64,000 nt of DNA from CADEEN01 sp963840805. Lineage in GTDB: Bacteria > Pseudomonadota > Gammaproteobacteria > Burkholderiales > Burkholderiaceae_C. The stretch spans positions 62,001 through 126,000 of the forward strand of contig CAWJAJ010000015.1 of the NCBI GenBank assembly GCA_963840805.1, given 5' to 3'. The position numbers and the translations under genes were made by a program. The notes under the pieces were generated by a model. The model was not told the DNA's origin. It saw nothing but the letters and a program-made list of their open reading frames with translations, and ran no database searches. Below, one piece after another: positions 24,952 through 34,192 of the stretch (positions are counted from its first letter, which is position 1; every line of letters begins with the position of its first letter).

Positions 24952-26622
24952 ATGGACCTGCACCCCTTTCGCCCGCGCCTGCTCGACAGCCTGCGCGGCT
25001 ACGACCGGCACCGCTTCCTCACCGATCTCGGCGCCGGCGCCACGGTCGGCATCGTCGCGCTGCCGCTGGCGATGGCGTTCGCGATCGCCTCGGGCCTCAA
25101 GCCCGAGCAGGGCCTGGTCACCGCCATCGTCGCCGGCTTCCTGATCTCGGCACTCGGCGGCTCGAGCGTGCAGATCGGCGGCCCGGCCGGCGCCTTCATC
25201 GTCATCGTCTACGGCATCCTGCAGCGCTACGGCCTGACCAACCTGCTGATCGCCACCGCGCTGTCGGGCGTGCTGCTGTTCGCACTGGGGGCGCTCAAGC
25301 TCGGCGCGCTGGTGCGCTACATCCCGGTCACGATCATCATCGGCTTCACCAACGGCATCGCGGTGCTGATCGGGCTGTCGCAGCTGAAGGACTTGCTCGG
25401 CCTGTCGATCGACAAGATGCCGGCCGACTTCTTCGCGCAGATCGCGACGCTGGCGGCCCACATCGGCAGCTTCAATCCGCATGCATTCGCGATCGGCATG
25501 GCCTGCTTCGCAGGGCTCTTCGTGTGGCCGAAGCTGTTTGCCGGCGGCGTGCTGCCCGAACGGCTGATCGAGGTCAGCTCGCTCAAGCAGGTTTCGCGCG
25601 TGCCCGGCCCGGTGGTGGCGCTGGTGACGATGACGGTGCTGACCTGGTGGCTCCAGTGGCCGGTGGAGACCATCGGCTCGCGCTTCGGCGGCATCCCGCG
25701 CTCGCTGCCCGAGCTGGCGCTGCCGCCGTTTTCCTGGGACAGCGCCAAGCAGTTGGTGATCCCGACGATCACGCTCGCGCTGCTCGGCGCGATCGAATCG
25801 CTGCTGTGCGCGCGCATCGCCGACAACCTGACCGAACTGCCGCGCCACGACCCGAACCAGGAACTGATGGGCCAGGGCGTGGCCAACATGGTGTCGCCGC
25901 TGTTCGGCGGCATGCCCGCCACCGGCACCATCGCCCGCACCGTGACCAACGTGCGCGCCGGCGCAACCTCGCCCGTCGCCGGCATCGTGCACGCAGCCAC
26001 CCTGCTGGCCATCGTGCTGCTGGCCGCGCCGCTGGCATTGCACGTGCCGCTCGCGGCGCTGGCGGGCATCCTGCTGTTCGTGGCCTGGAACATGGGCGAG
26101 TGGCACGAGTTCGCGCGCCTGCGACGTTTCAGCCTGCCCTACCGCACCATCCTGCTCGGCACCTTCTTCCTCACCGTCGTGCTCGACCTGACGGTGGCGG
26201 TGCAGGTCGGGCTGGTGCTGGCCTGCCTGTTCTTCATCTACCGCATGGGCACGCTGTTCACGGTGAAGCCGCACGATGCCGACGACATGCCGCCGGGCGT
26301 GCAGGTGTTCGAGCTGTTCGGCGCGCTGTTCTTCGGCGCGGTCGGCAAGATCGAGGCCCTGCCGGCGCAATTGCCGCCGGGCACCCGCGCGGTGGTGCTC
26401 GAGATGCACCGGCTGGTCTCGCTCGACACCTCGGGGCTCGACGCGTTGCAGCAATTGCACCGCACGCTGAAGCGGCGCGACATCGGCCTGGTGCTGGCCA
26501 ACGTCAACGAGCAACCGCTGTCGCTGATCCACCGCTCCGGTTTCGACGCCATGCTGGGCGCGGACGCGATCGTGCCGACGGTCGCCGCGGCGTTCGACGA
26601 CGAGCCCGCCCGCTCGGCGTGA
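24952..26622 (+). CDS. SulP family anion transporter with STAS domain
   Basis: A 556-residue inner-membrane transporter (sulfate, bicarbonate or another anion). The N-terminus has FLTDLGAGATVGIVALPLAM and the SulP signature region around GGSSVQIGGPAGAFIVIVYG. About 12 helices follow, with GMPATGTIARTVTNVRAGA in the conserved TM8-10 core. A cytoplasmic STAS domain (about 440-545) has LEMHRLVSLDTSGLDALQQL, with Asp-Thr-Ser-Gly at the site phosphorylated in related anti-sigma antagonists. The ATG at 24952 (MDLHPFRPRLL) is the natural family start; longer in-frame starts run into the spacer. The frame is intact. The substrate cannot be told; the closeness of BicA-like bicarbonate transporters is worth noting. 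Confidence 0.92.
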   Translation: MDLHPFRPRLLDSLRGYDRHRFLTDLGAGATVGIVALPLAMAFAIASGLKPEQGLVTAIVAGFLISALGGSSVQIGGPAGAFIVIVYGILQRYGLTNLLIATALSGVLLFALGALKLGALVRYIPVTIIIGFTNGIAVLIGLSQLKDLLGLSIDKMPADFFAQIATLAAHIGSFNPHAFAIGMACFAGLFVWPKLFAGGVLPERLIEVSSLKQVSRVPGPVVALVTMTVLTWWLQWPVETIGSRFGGIPRSLPELALPPFSWDSAKQLVIPTITLALLGAIESLLCARIADNLTELPRHDPNQELMGQGVANMVSPLFGGMPATGTIARTVTNVRAGATSPVAGIVHAATLLAIVLLAAPLALHVPLAALAGILLFVAWNMGEWHEFARLRRFSLPYRTILLGTFFLTVVLDLTVAVQVGLVLACLFFIYRMGTLFTVKPHDADDMPPGVQVFELFGALFFGAVGKIEALPAQLPPGTRAVVLEMHRLVSLDTSGLDALQQLHRTLKRRDIGLVLANVNEQPLSLIHRSGFDAMLGADAIVPTVAAAFDDEPARSA

Positions 26623-28146
26623 TCAGCGTTTCCAGAAGCGCGGCGCCGCGTCGAGTGCACGCAGCCGCTCGGCGGCACGCTCGATCAGTACGTCGCGCCG
26701 CGCGGCCAACCAGCCGAGCACGAAGGCGTCCGCCGCCGTCGGCGACGATGCGGCACGGCACTGGGCCTCGGCCAGCAGCAGGTCGTTGCAGTCGCCGAGA
26801 GCATCCTGCGCCGGGCGCAGCAACGCGAGGTAGTGCGCCACCGCCTTGGCGCGGAACAACGGCGCGACGAACTCGATGTCGTAGCGCAGCCGCTTCAGCC
26901 GCTTGCGCAGCGTGTGCCGCGCGTCGTCGTCCAGCGTCTCGAAGCGCCTGCCGCCCGCCAGCACCTGACGATGCCGCCGCGCCAGTCGCACGCGCGCGGC
27001 GTCGACCAGCGCAACGCCGCCCGGGATGCCGTCACCGTGCAGCGCGAACCCGATCAAGCCGAGCAACGCGAGGTTGAAGCGGCGCTCGCGCAGCGCAGCG
27101 AAGTCCGGCGCGTCACGCGGCGCGGCGGCCGGTGACGCGGCGGGCACCGGCCCGGCCAGCCCCGCCGCGCGCGCGGCCGCGTACGCCGGCGCCAGCGTGA
27201 TCGCGACCACGTCGCGGTCGCGTGCCGCGCCGAGGGCGGCAAACGCGTCGGCCAAGGCATCGCGCCACGCGGCGTCCACGCCGTCCACGCCGGCGCCGAA
27301 ATCGCCCAGCGCCGTGCGCAGCCGGCGCAAACCCACGCGCAACTGGTGCACGTGTTCCGGGTCCGTTGCCCGCCCGTCGGCGAGCACGGCCATGTTCGGC
27401 AGCACCTGCCCGAGGCAGGCCCGCACCATCGCGGCCAGGCCCTGGTGCTGCGACATGCGCGGCGCGACCTTCGGCGGCTCGGCCTTGATGGCAGGTGTGG
27501 CCGCCGCGGCCGCGGCGGCCAGCGCGTGGCCGCGCTCGGCCTTGCTGCGCACATCCAGCCACAGGCCATGCCGCTGTACCCAGCGCGCCGCGATCGACAA
27601 CAGCGCCTGGGGCGGCCCGGACAGCAGCTCCAGCTCGAGTTCCACCACCGGCAGCCGATGCGGCCCGGCGGCGCCGGCGGCGACGATGCAACCCTCGTCG
27701 AACGCCAACTCGATGCGAGCCACCGGAACTGCCCCTCTGACGAGCACCACCCGGCGCGTGCGACGAATGTCGGTGACGAAGCGCTCGACCAGCCCGCCTG
27801 CGTCGGGCCCGAGTGCCGCCCGCAGCGCGACACCGGCCGGCGTGCCGTCGTGCCGCGTGAGGTCGATCGCCGGGGGCGCGTTGGCCGTGGCGGCACCGAG
27901 CACCACTTCGTGTTCGAGGCGCTGCAGCAGTCCGTCGCCCTGGCCCTTGACGGTCTGCACCCAACGGCCACGGCCTTCGTGACGCAGGCGCAGCGCGAGC
28001 CCGGCCGCGGCCAGTCGGCCGTCGGGCGTATCGAAGTAGCGCGCTTGGAGCCGGACGGCGCGCCCTTGCACCGGGCCGGCCACCGCGCGCTTCACCGCGT
28101 CGCGCCGGGCCGGATCGATGCGGAACTTCAGCTCGGTCTCGACCAC
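26623..28146 (-). CDS. CYTH and CHAD domain protein (inorganic triphosphatase / polyphosphate-binding type)
   Basis: A protein of about 507 residues. The N-terminal CYTH domain starts VVETELKFRID with the ExExK-type motif and continues with ARYFDTPDGRL and LRLRHEGRGRWVQTVK. The C-terminal CHAD domain (about 265-500) has EHVHQLRVGLRRLRTALG and LRKRLKRLRYDIEF, rich in His/Arg/Lys for polyphosphate binding. CYTH enzymes hydrolyse triphosphate or related compounds. I chose GTG 28146; ATG 28188 would add 14 residues and overlap the upstream lipoprotein gene. The gene faces the SulP gene tail to tail, with adjoining stop codons. The frame is intact. Confidence 0.88.
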   Translation of the reverse strand: MVETELKFRIDPARRDAVKRAVAGPVQGRAVRLQARYFDTPDGRLAAAGLALRLRHEGRGRWVQTVKGQGDGLLQRLEHEVVLGAATANAPPAIDLTRHDGTPAGVALRAALGPDAGGLVERFVTDIRRTRRVVLVRGAVPVARIELAFDEGCIVAAGAAGPHRLPVVELELELLSGPPQALLSIAARWVQRHGLWLDVRSKAERGHALAAAAAAATPAIKAEPPKVAPRMSQHQGLAAMVRACLGQVLPNMAVLADGRATDPEHVHQLRVGLRRLRTALGDFGAGVDGVDAAWRDALADAFAALGAARDRDVVAITLAPAYAAARAAGLAGPVPAASPAAAPRDAPDFAALRERRFNLALLGLIGFALHGDGIPGGVALVDAARVRLARRHRQVLAGGRRFETLDDDARHTLRKRLKRLRYDIEFVAPLFRAKAVAHYLALLRPAQDALGDCNDLLLAEAQCRAASSPTAADAFVLGWLAARRDVLIERAAERLRALDAAPRFWKR

Positions 28147-28159
28147 CGGCCCACGGCAC

Positions 28160-28657
28160 TCAGGGTTTCTGGCCGTCGCGCGGGTCATCGCCGATCGACG
28201 TCGCGGCGACCTTGCCGTCGCGGTCGAACGTGACGTTGAACAGCTTGGCCTGCTGGCCGTCGAGCCAGCGCCAATCCCAGTGTTCCTCGTCGGGCTTCAA
28301 GTCGAAGCGCTGCGTTCGCGCCGGACGGCCGAGCAAGCGACGCACCTCGGCTTTGTCCATCCCCGGCGTCACCTTGGCGAACTCGGCCGGCTTCAGCACC
28401 TGGCGCAGCGCGCTCATCTTGCCGTCGGCGCCGATGGTGATGAAGTAGTTGGTCTGGCCTTCCGGCTGGCGCGCGTACTCGAAGGTGCGGCTGCCATCGG
28501 CCGCACTGAACACGGCCTGCGGCTCGCCGAATTCGCGCCTGACATCGGCCTCGGTGGCCACGCCCTCCTCGAGCTTGGCGATGCGCTGCTGATCACAGCC
28601 GGCGAGCAGCAGTGCGGCAACGGCCAGCAGCGTGGCGGCGAACGGTTTGAACGGCAC
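28160..28657 (-). CDS. BamE/OmlA-like outer membrane lipoprotein
   Basis: A 165-residue lipoprotein with signal peptide FKPFAATLLAVAALLLAGCDQ and a lipobox LLAGC. The mature part has one SmpA/OmlA-type fold: LEEGVATEADVRREFGEP, then KVTPGMDKAEVRRLLGRPAR, then HWDWRWLDG. This repeats the BamE-type motif twice, so it is not a plain BamE but a longer paralogue. It would sit at the inner face of the outer membrane. GTG 28657 is chosen, with GGGGG at 28666-28670 as ribosome site; GTG 28666 is an alternative. Divergent from the DUF3460 gene with a 54-bp spacer. Confidence 0.75.
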   Translation of the reverse strand: MPFKPFAATLLAVAALLLAGCDQQRIAKLEEGVATEADVRREFGEPQAVFSAADGSRTFEYARQPEGQTNYFITIGADGKMSALRQVLKPAEFAKVTPGMDKAEVRRLLGRPARTQRFDLKPDEEHWDWRWLDGQQAKLFNVTFDRDGKVAATSIGDDPRDGQKP

Positions 28658-28711
28658 GACAGGCACCCCCGGTAAAATCTCGTCAATCCCGCCGCATTCT
28701 GCCCCTGCCCC

Positions 28712-28917
28712 ATGCCGCTGTTCTGGAAACCGTACAAATCCGACGTCACGCAGTTCATCGAACGAGCTGAAGGCCAGCGAAGCCGACGCTCGAGGCCGAG
28801 CAGCGGGCGGGCCGCGCGCTGTTGTGGGACCGTGCCATCGACCGCGAGGCGCAGGCCGAGTGGCGCGACGCCGACGTGCCGCAGCAGCCCTACGTCTACC
28901 AGACCAAGGCCAAGTGA
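28712..28917 (+). CDS. DUF3460 family small protein (two frameshifts)
   Basis: A 67-residue protein once repaired: MPLFWKPYKSDVTQFIDELK at the start and PQQPYVYQTKAK at the end, which are the DUF3460 signatures. Two extra A residues, in ATCGAACGAG (near 28762) and GCGAAGCCG (near 28782), break the frame. Each turns a single A into AA. The function is unknown; in Burkholderiales it regularly precedes scpA. The stop overlaps the scpA start (GTGA). Confidence 0.78.
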
Positions 28918-29784
28918 GCGGCGCGACCGCGCGCGTCGACGGCCACCTGCCGCCGTCGCCGGACCCCGAACTGGCCGCCACGCTGCCGCCGGCCGAGATC
29001 GACGCCATCGCGGTGGCGCGGCTGTACGGCGAACCGCTGTTCGCGCTGCCGCAGGACCTGTACATCCCGCCCGATGCGCTGGAGGTGTTCCTCGAGGCCT
29101 TCGAGGGCCCGCTCGACCTGTTGCTGTACCTGATCCGCAAGCAGAACTTCAACATCCTCGACATCCCGCTGGCCGACGTGACGCGCCAGTACCTGGCCTA
29201 TGTCGAGCAGATCAGGAAGCGCAACCTCGAGCTCGCCAGCGAATACCTGCTGATGGCGGCGATGCTGATCGAGATCAAGAGCCGCATGCTGCTGCCGCCG
29301 AGGAAGAGTGCCGAGGGCCAGGAGGCCGAAGACCCGCGCGCCGAACTCGTGCGCCGGCTGCTCGAGTACGAGCAGATGAAGCTCGCGGCGGCGCGGCTCG
29401 ATGCGCTGCCGGTGCTGGGCCGCGACTTCCTGCGCGCGCAGGTCGACGATCGAGCAGTCGCTGGCGCCGCGCTTCCCCGACGTCGCGCCGGACGAACTGC
29501 GCGAGGCCTGGCGCGCGATCGTCGCGCGCGCCCGGCTGGTGCAGCACCACCACATCGGCCGCGCACAGCTCTCGGTGCGCGAGCACATGAGCCTGGTGCT
29601 GCGCAAGCTGCAGGGCCGGCGCTTCGCGCTGTTCGAGGATTTGTTCGAGACCAGCCGCGGCGTGGCGGTGGTGGTGGTGACCTTCATCGCGCTGCTCGAA
29701 CTGGCGCGCGAGCGCCTGCTGGAGGTGACGCAGGCCGAGGCGTTCGCGCCGATCTACGTGCGGCTGGCCTACTCGCCGAGCTGA
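28914..29784 (+). CDS. scpA: Segregation and condensation protein A (one frameshift near 29447)
   Basis: A kleisin subunit of the bacterial condensin Smc-ScpAB, needed for chromosome folding and segregation. About 289 residues after repair, starting at GTG 28914. Seen: FEGPLDLLLYLIRKQNFNIL, ASEYLLMAAMLIEIKSRMLL and RRLLEYEQMKLAA in the N-terminal half, a winged-helix C-terminus with FEDLFETSRGVAVVVVTFIA and LELARERLLEVTQAEAFAPI. One extra base near 29440-29450 (GG for G in GCAGGTCGACGATC) shifts the frame. The N-terminal extension with VDGHLPPSPDPEL is longer than usual, which is typical of Betaproteobacteria. Confidence 0.9.
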
Positions 29785-29828
29785 GCGCAGACGCGCCAGG
29801 CGCAACCCAGGCCCGCAAGCCCGGCTCT

Positions 29829-31644
29829 TCAGCGCTGCCCGAGCTTGAAGGCGATCATCGCGCGCAGCTTGTTCGGCAGCACCGGCTTGATCAGCAGGTG
29901 GAAGTCGTGCTGGTGCGGCCTCGTCTTCGTGGCCGCCGAGGCTGCTGCCGGTGACCACGATGGCCGGCAGCCGGCTACCGGGCCAGCGCGCGCGCAGCGC
30001 GGCCAGCGCCTCGAGGCCGGTGCGGCCTTCGGGCAGGCGGTAGTCGACGATCAGCAGGTCGGGCGCCGACACGCGTCGGCTCGTCGAGCCAGCGCTGCAA
30101 CGTGGCCAGGTCGTCGAAGGCGTCGACCTCGGCGCCCCAGGCGTGCAAGCAGCACCGTCAGGCCTTCGCGCACCGCCGGTTCGTCCTCGACGACGACGAT
30201 GCGCCGGCCCTGCAGCGTGATGCCAAGCCGCGACGCCGTGCCGGGCGTGGCGCGACTCGAGGCCGCGCGGCTCGCGCCCGCCGGGAACTCGAGGGTGAAC
30301 ACGGTGCCGTGGCCCGGCCGCGAGCGCACCGTGAGCGGCGCATCGAGCAGCCCGGCCAGCCGCTTGACGATGGCCAGCCCCAGGCCCAGGCCCTTGCGCT
30401 GGTGCGGCTCGAGCGGACGCTGGCTCTGCACCTGGTAGAACTCGTCGAAGATGCGCGGCAGGCTGGCCTCGGCGATGCCGATGCCGCTGTCCCAGACCTG
30501 CACGACGAGCTTGTCGCCGCGTGGCCGGCAGGCCACCAGCACGCCGCCGTCCTCGGTGTAGCGGATGGCGTTGCTGACCAGGTTGCGCAGGATGCGCTCG
30601 AGCAGCAGGCCGTCGGTGTGGGCGAAGTGCCGCTCGCCATGGAACGTCAGCGCCAGGCCCTTCTCGAATGCCGTCGGCTCGAACGTCAGGCGCAGGCGCG
30701 CGAACAGGTCCCGGATGCGCACCGGCCCGGGCTGCACGTCGACGCCACCGCTGTCGATGCGGGTGATGTCGAGCAGCTCGCCGAACAGGCCCTCGAGCGC
30801 ATCGACGCTCTGGTTGATGCTGTTGACCAGCGAGGCCACCTCGGGGTCGTTGGCGCGCTGGCTCTTCTGCCGCAAGGCCTCGGCGAACAGGCCCATCGCG
30901 TGCAGCGGCTGGCGCAGGTCGTGGCTGGCGGCGGCGAAGAACTGCGTCTTGGCGCGGCTGGCCGCCTCGGCCGCTGCGTCGCGCCGCGTCGGCCGCGGCC
31001 TTCTCGACGCGCAACTGCGCGGCCAGGTGTTCGGTGCGCTGCTTCAGGCCGATGGCCTGCGACAGCGCACTGCGATAGGCGCGGCCCAGCATCATGGCCA
31101 CGGCGAACACCAGCGCGAGCACACCGGCCAGCTGCCAGTGCCAGGCTTGCGTGGTGTCGCTGGCCACGCGCGCGATCGTCGGCAGCAGCACGATGCAGGT
31201 GAAGACCAGGAACAGCTTGCGCTGCGGCGCCAGCAACTGCACCGACGCCAGCGTGTAGCTGTTGGCGATCACGATCAGCATCACGGTGTGGAAGGGCGCG
31301 CCCAGGCCCCAGAACAGCCACACCGCCGTCGGCCACATCGCGCCTTGCGCCAGCACCAGCGCGCGCCAGCTGGCGCGCCAGGCCAGCAGCGTGGCGGCGT
31401 CGCTGTCGCGCGCAGCGCGGTAGCGCAGGTAGTGCGCCAGACGCAGCGCGGCCAGCGCGACCGCCACGGCCAGCCAGCCGAGCAAGGGCGCCGCCGGCGC
31501 CAGCGGCCAGAACGCCAGCCCGATCAGCACGATGCCGATCGCGTTGCCGGCCAGGCTGGCGGGCGCCTGCTCGTAGAGCGCGCGCAGGCCGTCGACGTGC
31601 GGCTCGCGGGCCGGCGCCGGCGGCGTCAGGCGTCGCGCCGTCAA
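29829..31644 (-). CDS. Hybrid sensor histidine kinase with C-terminal receiver (frameshifts near 29930, 30090, 30140, 30980)
   Basis: An inner-membrane sensor of about 600 residues. The N-terminal half has six hydrophobic segments (for example IGIVLIGLAFWPLAPAAPLL, AGVLALVFAVAMMLGRAY), so sensing is probably within the membrane. A coiled linker is followed by the H box (ASHDLRQPLHAMGLF), N box (RILRNLVSNAIRY), G1 (VWDSGIGI) and G2 (GLGLGLAIVKRLAG). A receiver domain follows with VVEDEPAVREG and phospho-Asp in LLIVDYRLPEG, ending LLIKPVLPNKLRAMIAFKLG. It starts at TTG 31644 overlapping the regulator stop. The stop is at 29829. Such DLRQPLHA kinases usually pair with LuxR-type regulators, as here. 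Confidence 0.82.
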
Positions 31645-32411
31645 TGCTGCGAGCGCTTCCAGCCCGGCACGCCCTGGCGCCGGCGCGCTGCGTCATCTGG
31701 CTGACCGCCAGCACCGCCTGCGTGCGCGACGACACGCCGAGGGCGCGCAGCACCGCGGCGACATGGTCCTTGACGGTCTCGACCGACAAGTGCATCTCGC
31801 GCGCGATCAGCTTGTTGGGCATGCCCTGCAGCAGGTAGGCCAGCACATCGGCCTGGCGCTTGGACAGCCCCAGCGCATCGAGCGAGCGTCGGCGCCGCAG
31901 CGTGTGTCTCGCCGGCCACGGCGCTGGCCAGGTCGTCGACTTCGTCGTGCGCATACGGCCGCATCACGTCGGGCACCGTGTCGCCCTCCTGTGCAGGCGC
32001 CTGCCGCAGCGGCTCGATGCCCAGCGTCATCGGCGGCACGTAGATGCCGCCCGACATGACCAGCCGCAGCGCCTCGAACAGCGTCTCGTTGCTGGCCCGC
32101 TTGGGCACGAAGCCCATCGCGCCGGCGTCGATGGCGCGGATCACGTCGCTGGCGCGGTCGGAAGCCGACACCACCACGATCGGCAGCGCCGGATACAGGC
32201 CGCGCAACTCGGCCAGCAACTCGAAGCCATCGGCCTCGCCGAGATACAGGTCGAGCAGCACCAGGTCGTAGTCGGGGTCGCGCTTCAGCGCGGCGCGCGC
32301 CTCGCGATCGGTGCCGACGCCGACCACCGTGACGTCGTCGCCGAGGCCGCGGATCACCGCCTGCAGCGCCGCCAGGATCAGCGGGTGGTCGTCGATCAGC
32401 AGGACTTTCAT
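31641..32411 (-). CDS. LuxR/NarL-type response regulator (frameshift near 31890)
   Basis: A two-component DNA-binding regulator of about 250 residues, paired with the overlapping kinase. The receiver MKVLLIDDHPLILAALQAVI has the phospho-Asp in LVLLDLYLG, then SAS and PKRAS with the conserved Lys. A long linker follows, then the LuxR helix-turn-helix LGLSKRQADVLAYLLQGMPN and IAREMHLSVETVKDHVAAVL. The HTH lies in a shifted frame after about 31890. The C-terminal end is uncertain: either 31641 or slightly different after repair. The ATG at 32411 follows the MaoC stop by 4 bp. Confidence 0.82.
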   Translation of the reverse strand: MKVLLIDDHPLILAALQAVIRGLGDDVTVVGVGTDREARAALKRDPDYDLVLLDLYLGEADGFELLAELRGLYPALPIVVVSASDRASDVIRAIDAGAMGFVPKRASNETLFEALRLVMSGGIYVPPMTLGIEPLRQAPAQEGDTVPDVMRPYAHDEVDDLASAVAGETHAAAPTLARCAGAVQAPGRCAGLPAAGHAQQADRARDALVGRDRQGPCRRGAARPRRVVAHAGGAGGQPDDAARRRQGVPGWKRSQH

Positions 32412-32415
32412 GGCA

Positions 32416-32853
32416 TCACACGAAGTGGCGCGTGAAACCAGTTCGGCCACGCACACCGGCTTGGCACCGCCCTCGCGGTCGATGGTGGCCTCGATCGTCA
32501 GCTGCGCGCCGCCGGGCAGCGGCTCGAACGCCAGCAGCCGGAACGCCGCGCGCACGCGGCTGCCCACGGGCACCGGCGCGGGAAAGCGCACGCGGTTCAA
32601 GCCGTAGTTGATGCCCATGCGCACATCGTCGATCGCGAACGCCTCTTGCCATCATCGCCGGCAGCAGGCTGACGGTGAGGAAGCCGTGCGCGATGGTGGC
32701 GCCGAACGGCCCGGCCGCGGCGCGTGCCGTGATCGACGTGGATCCATTGCCGATCGCCGGTGGCCTCGGCGAAGCGCGTCGATGCGCGACTGGTCGATCA
32801 CGGTCCAGTCGCTGTCGGCGAGATGCCTGGCCGACCATGTGCGGCCAGCTCAT
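32416..32853 (-). CDS. MaoC-like (R)-specific enoyl-CoA hydratase (several frameshifts)
   Basis: A hot-dog-fold hydratase of about 145 residues after repair. In pieces: DSDWTVIDQSRIDAF, ATGDRQWIHVD (the active-site Asp/His region), GPFGATIAHGFLTVSLLPAM with the hydratase-2 His, INYGLNRVRFPAPVPVGSRV, and the end VCVAELVSRHFV. It probably hydrates short trans-2-enoyl-CoA. At least four shifts occur. One of them places its C-terminus in the same frame as the response regulator, which makes a false MaoC-regulator fusion. The start at ATG 32853 lies 18 bp after the ParA-like stop. Confidence 0.78.
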   Translation of the reverse strand: MSWPHMVGQASRRQRLDRDRPVAHRRASPRPPAIGNGSTSITARAAAGPFGATIAHGFLTVSLLPAMMARGVRDRRCAHGHQLRLEPRALSRAGARGQPRARGVPAAGVRAAARRRAADDRGHHRPRGRCQAGVRGRTGFTRHFV

Positions 32854-32871
32854 CGAGGCGGGCGAAGTGCT

Positions 32872-33493
32872 TCATCGCTGGGCCACCCAGTCGAGCAGCG
32901 GCTGCCATTGCGCCAGGTCGCGCTCGGCACGGCTGGGCGCGATGTCCCACAGCGTCGCGCCGCGCGCGGCCAGCTGCACGTACAACTGCGTGTCGCGCAG
33001 CATGGCCAGCACCGGCACGCCCAGCGCGTCCAGGAAGTGGCGCAGCTGATCGGTGGCGATGGTGCCTTCGCGCACGCGCATGCCGACCACGCCGACGCGC
33101 ACCTTGTCGCTGCGCTTGTGCGCGGCCAGCTGCGCGCACGAAGGCATGGCTGGCCTGGATGTCGAACAGGCTCGGCTGCAGCGGCACGATCATCCGATCG
33201 GCGATGCGCATCACGTCGTCGAGCCGCTTGCCGTGCAGGCCGGCCGGCGTGTCGAGCACCACATGGGTCGTGCCCTTGGGCGGGCGCACGATGTCGTCGT
33301 GGGTGACATCCCAGCCGCGGATCACCGGCAAGCTGGCCGGGCGCAGCGCCAGCCACTGGCGCGCCGACTGCTGCCGGTCGACATCGCCGAGCATCACCGC
33401 ATGGCCCGCGCGCGCCAGCGCGCCGGCCAGGTTGGTGGCCACCGTGCTCTTGCCCACGCCGCCCTTGGGGTTGGCGACCACGATCACCGGCAT
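32872..33493 (-). CDS. ParA-family ATPase (one frameshift near 33145)
   Basis: A small MinD/ParA-type ATPase of about 206 residues. MPVIVVANPKGGVGKSTVAT carries the deviant Walker A with the signature lysine, followed by GDVDRQQSARQW, and VVLDTPAGLHG as Walker B/switch 2. The second half (QLAAHKRSDKVRVGVVGMRV to LLDWVAQR) is in another frame after about 33145. ATG 33493 has a good GGGAGGA site. No ParB or parS-like site is nearby, so it is an orphan ParA such as those that position protein clusters in the cell. Confidence 0.83.
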
Positions 33494-33576
33494 CGAATCC
33501 TCCCGTGCTTTCCCGGTTATGGTAGCGGCGCCTCGCAGCCAGTACCCTAGCGCCAACCCCCACACCCTGCCCGCCC

Positions 33577-34192
33577 GTGGCCCGCATCGTCGTCCTCTGC
33601 GCCCACCCGCACCTGGAGCACTCTCGCGTCACGCGCGCGCTGGCGCGGGCCGCCGCGGCGCCGCACGCTGCCGCAGGTCGAGGTGCGCGACCTGTACGCG
33701 CTCTACCCCGACTACCTGATCGACGTGGCTGCCGAACAGGCCGCGCTCGCCGGCGCGCGAACTGCGTGGTCTGGCTGCACCCGGTGCACTGGTACGGCAT
33801 GACGCCGCTGCTCAAGCTGTGGGCCGACGAGGTGCTCGCCTTCGGCTGGGCCTACGGCCCCGGCGGCACGGCGCTGCGCGGCAAGGACCTGTGGCTCGTC
33901 GCCTCCACCGGCGGCAGCGCCGAGGCCTACCGGCCCGACGGCCTGAACCGCTATTTCTTCGATGCCTTCCTGCCGCCCTACGAGCAGACGGCGCAACTGG
34001 TCGGCATGCGCTTCCTGCCGCCGCTGGTGCTGCACGGCGCGCACCGCGCCAGCGACGCCGAGGTCGATGCCCACGTGCAGACCTTCGTGTCGCGGCTGGC
34101 CAGCTACCCCGACTGGCCGGAGATCGAAGACATCGCCGCCTTGCGACGTGCGCGAGGTGCCGGCGATCGACCGGCCGGCGGAGGCCGGCTGA
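33577..34192 (+). CDS. KefF/KefG-like NAD(P)H oxidoreductase (flavodoxin-fold ancillary protein of a Kef system)
   Basis: About 204 residues after removing one extra base near 33670-33760. MARIVVLCAHPHLEHSRVTR opens the fold, with LHPVHWYGMTPLLKLWADEV and FGWAYGPGGTALRGKDLWL as typical quinone-oxidoreductase/KefG motifs. FMN-dependent members of this family bind the KefB/KefC antiporter and are needed for its full activity. The stop overlaps the antiporter ATG (TGATG), which supports that partnership. GTG 33577 is the start; it faces away from the ParA gene with an 83-bp spacer that holds both promoters. Confidence 0.85.

Noticed and set aside
31641..32624. A single open frame that appears to fuse the MaoC C-terminus to the response regulator
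   Set aside because: The MaoC protein has its natural end (VSRHFV) and stop at 32416 in another frame, and the regulator has its own ATG at 32411. The fusion comes from a frameshift.
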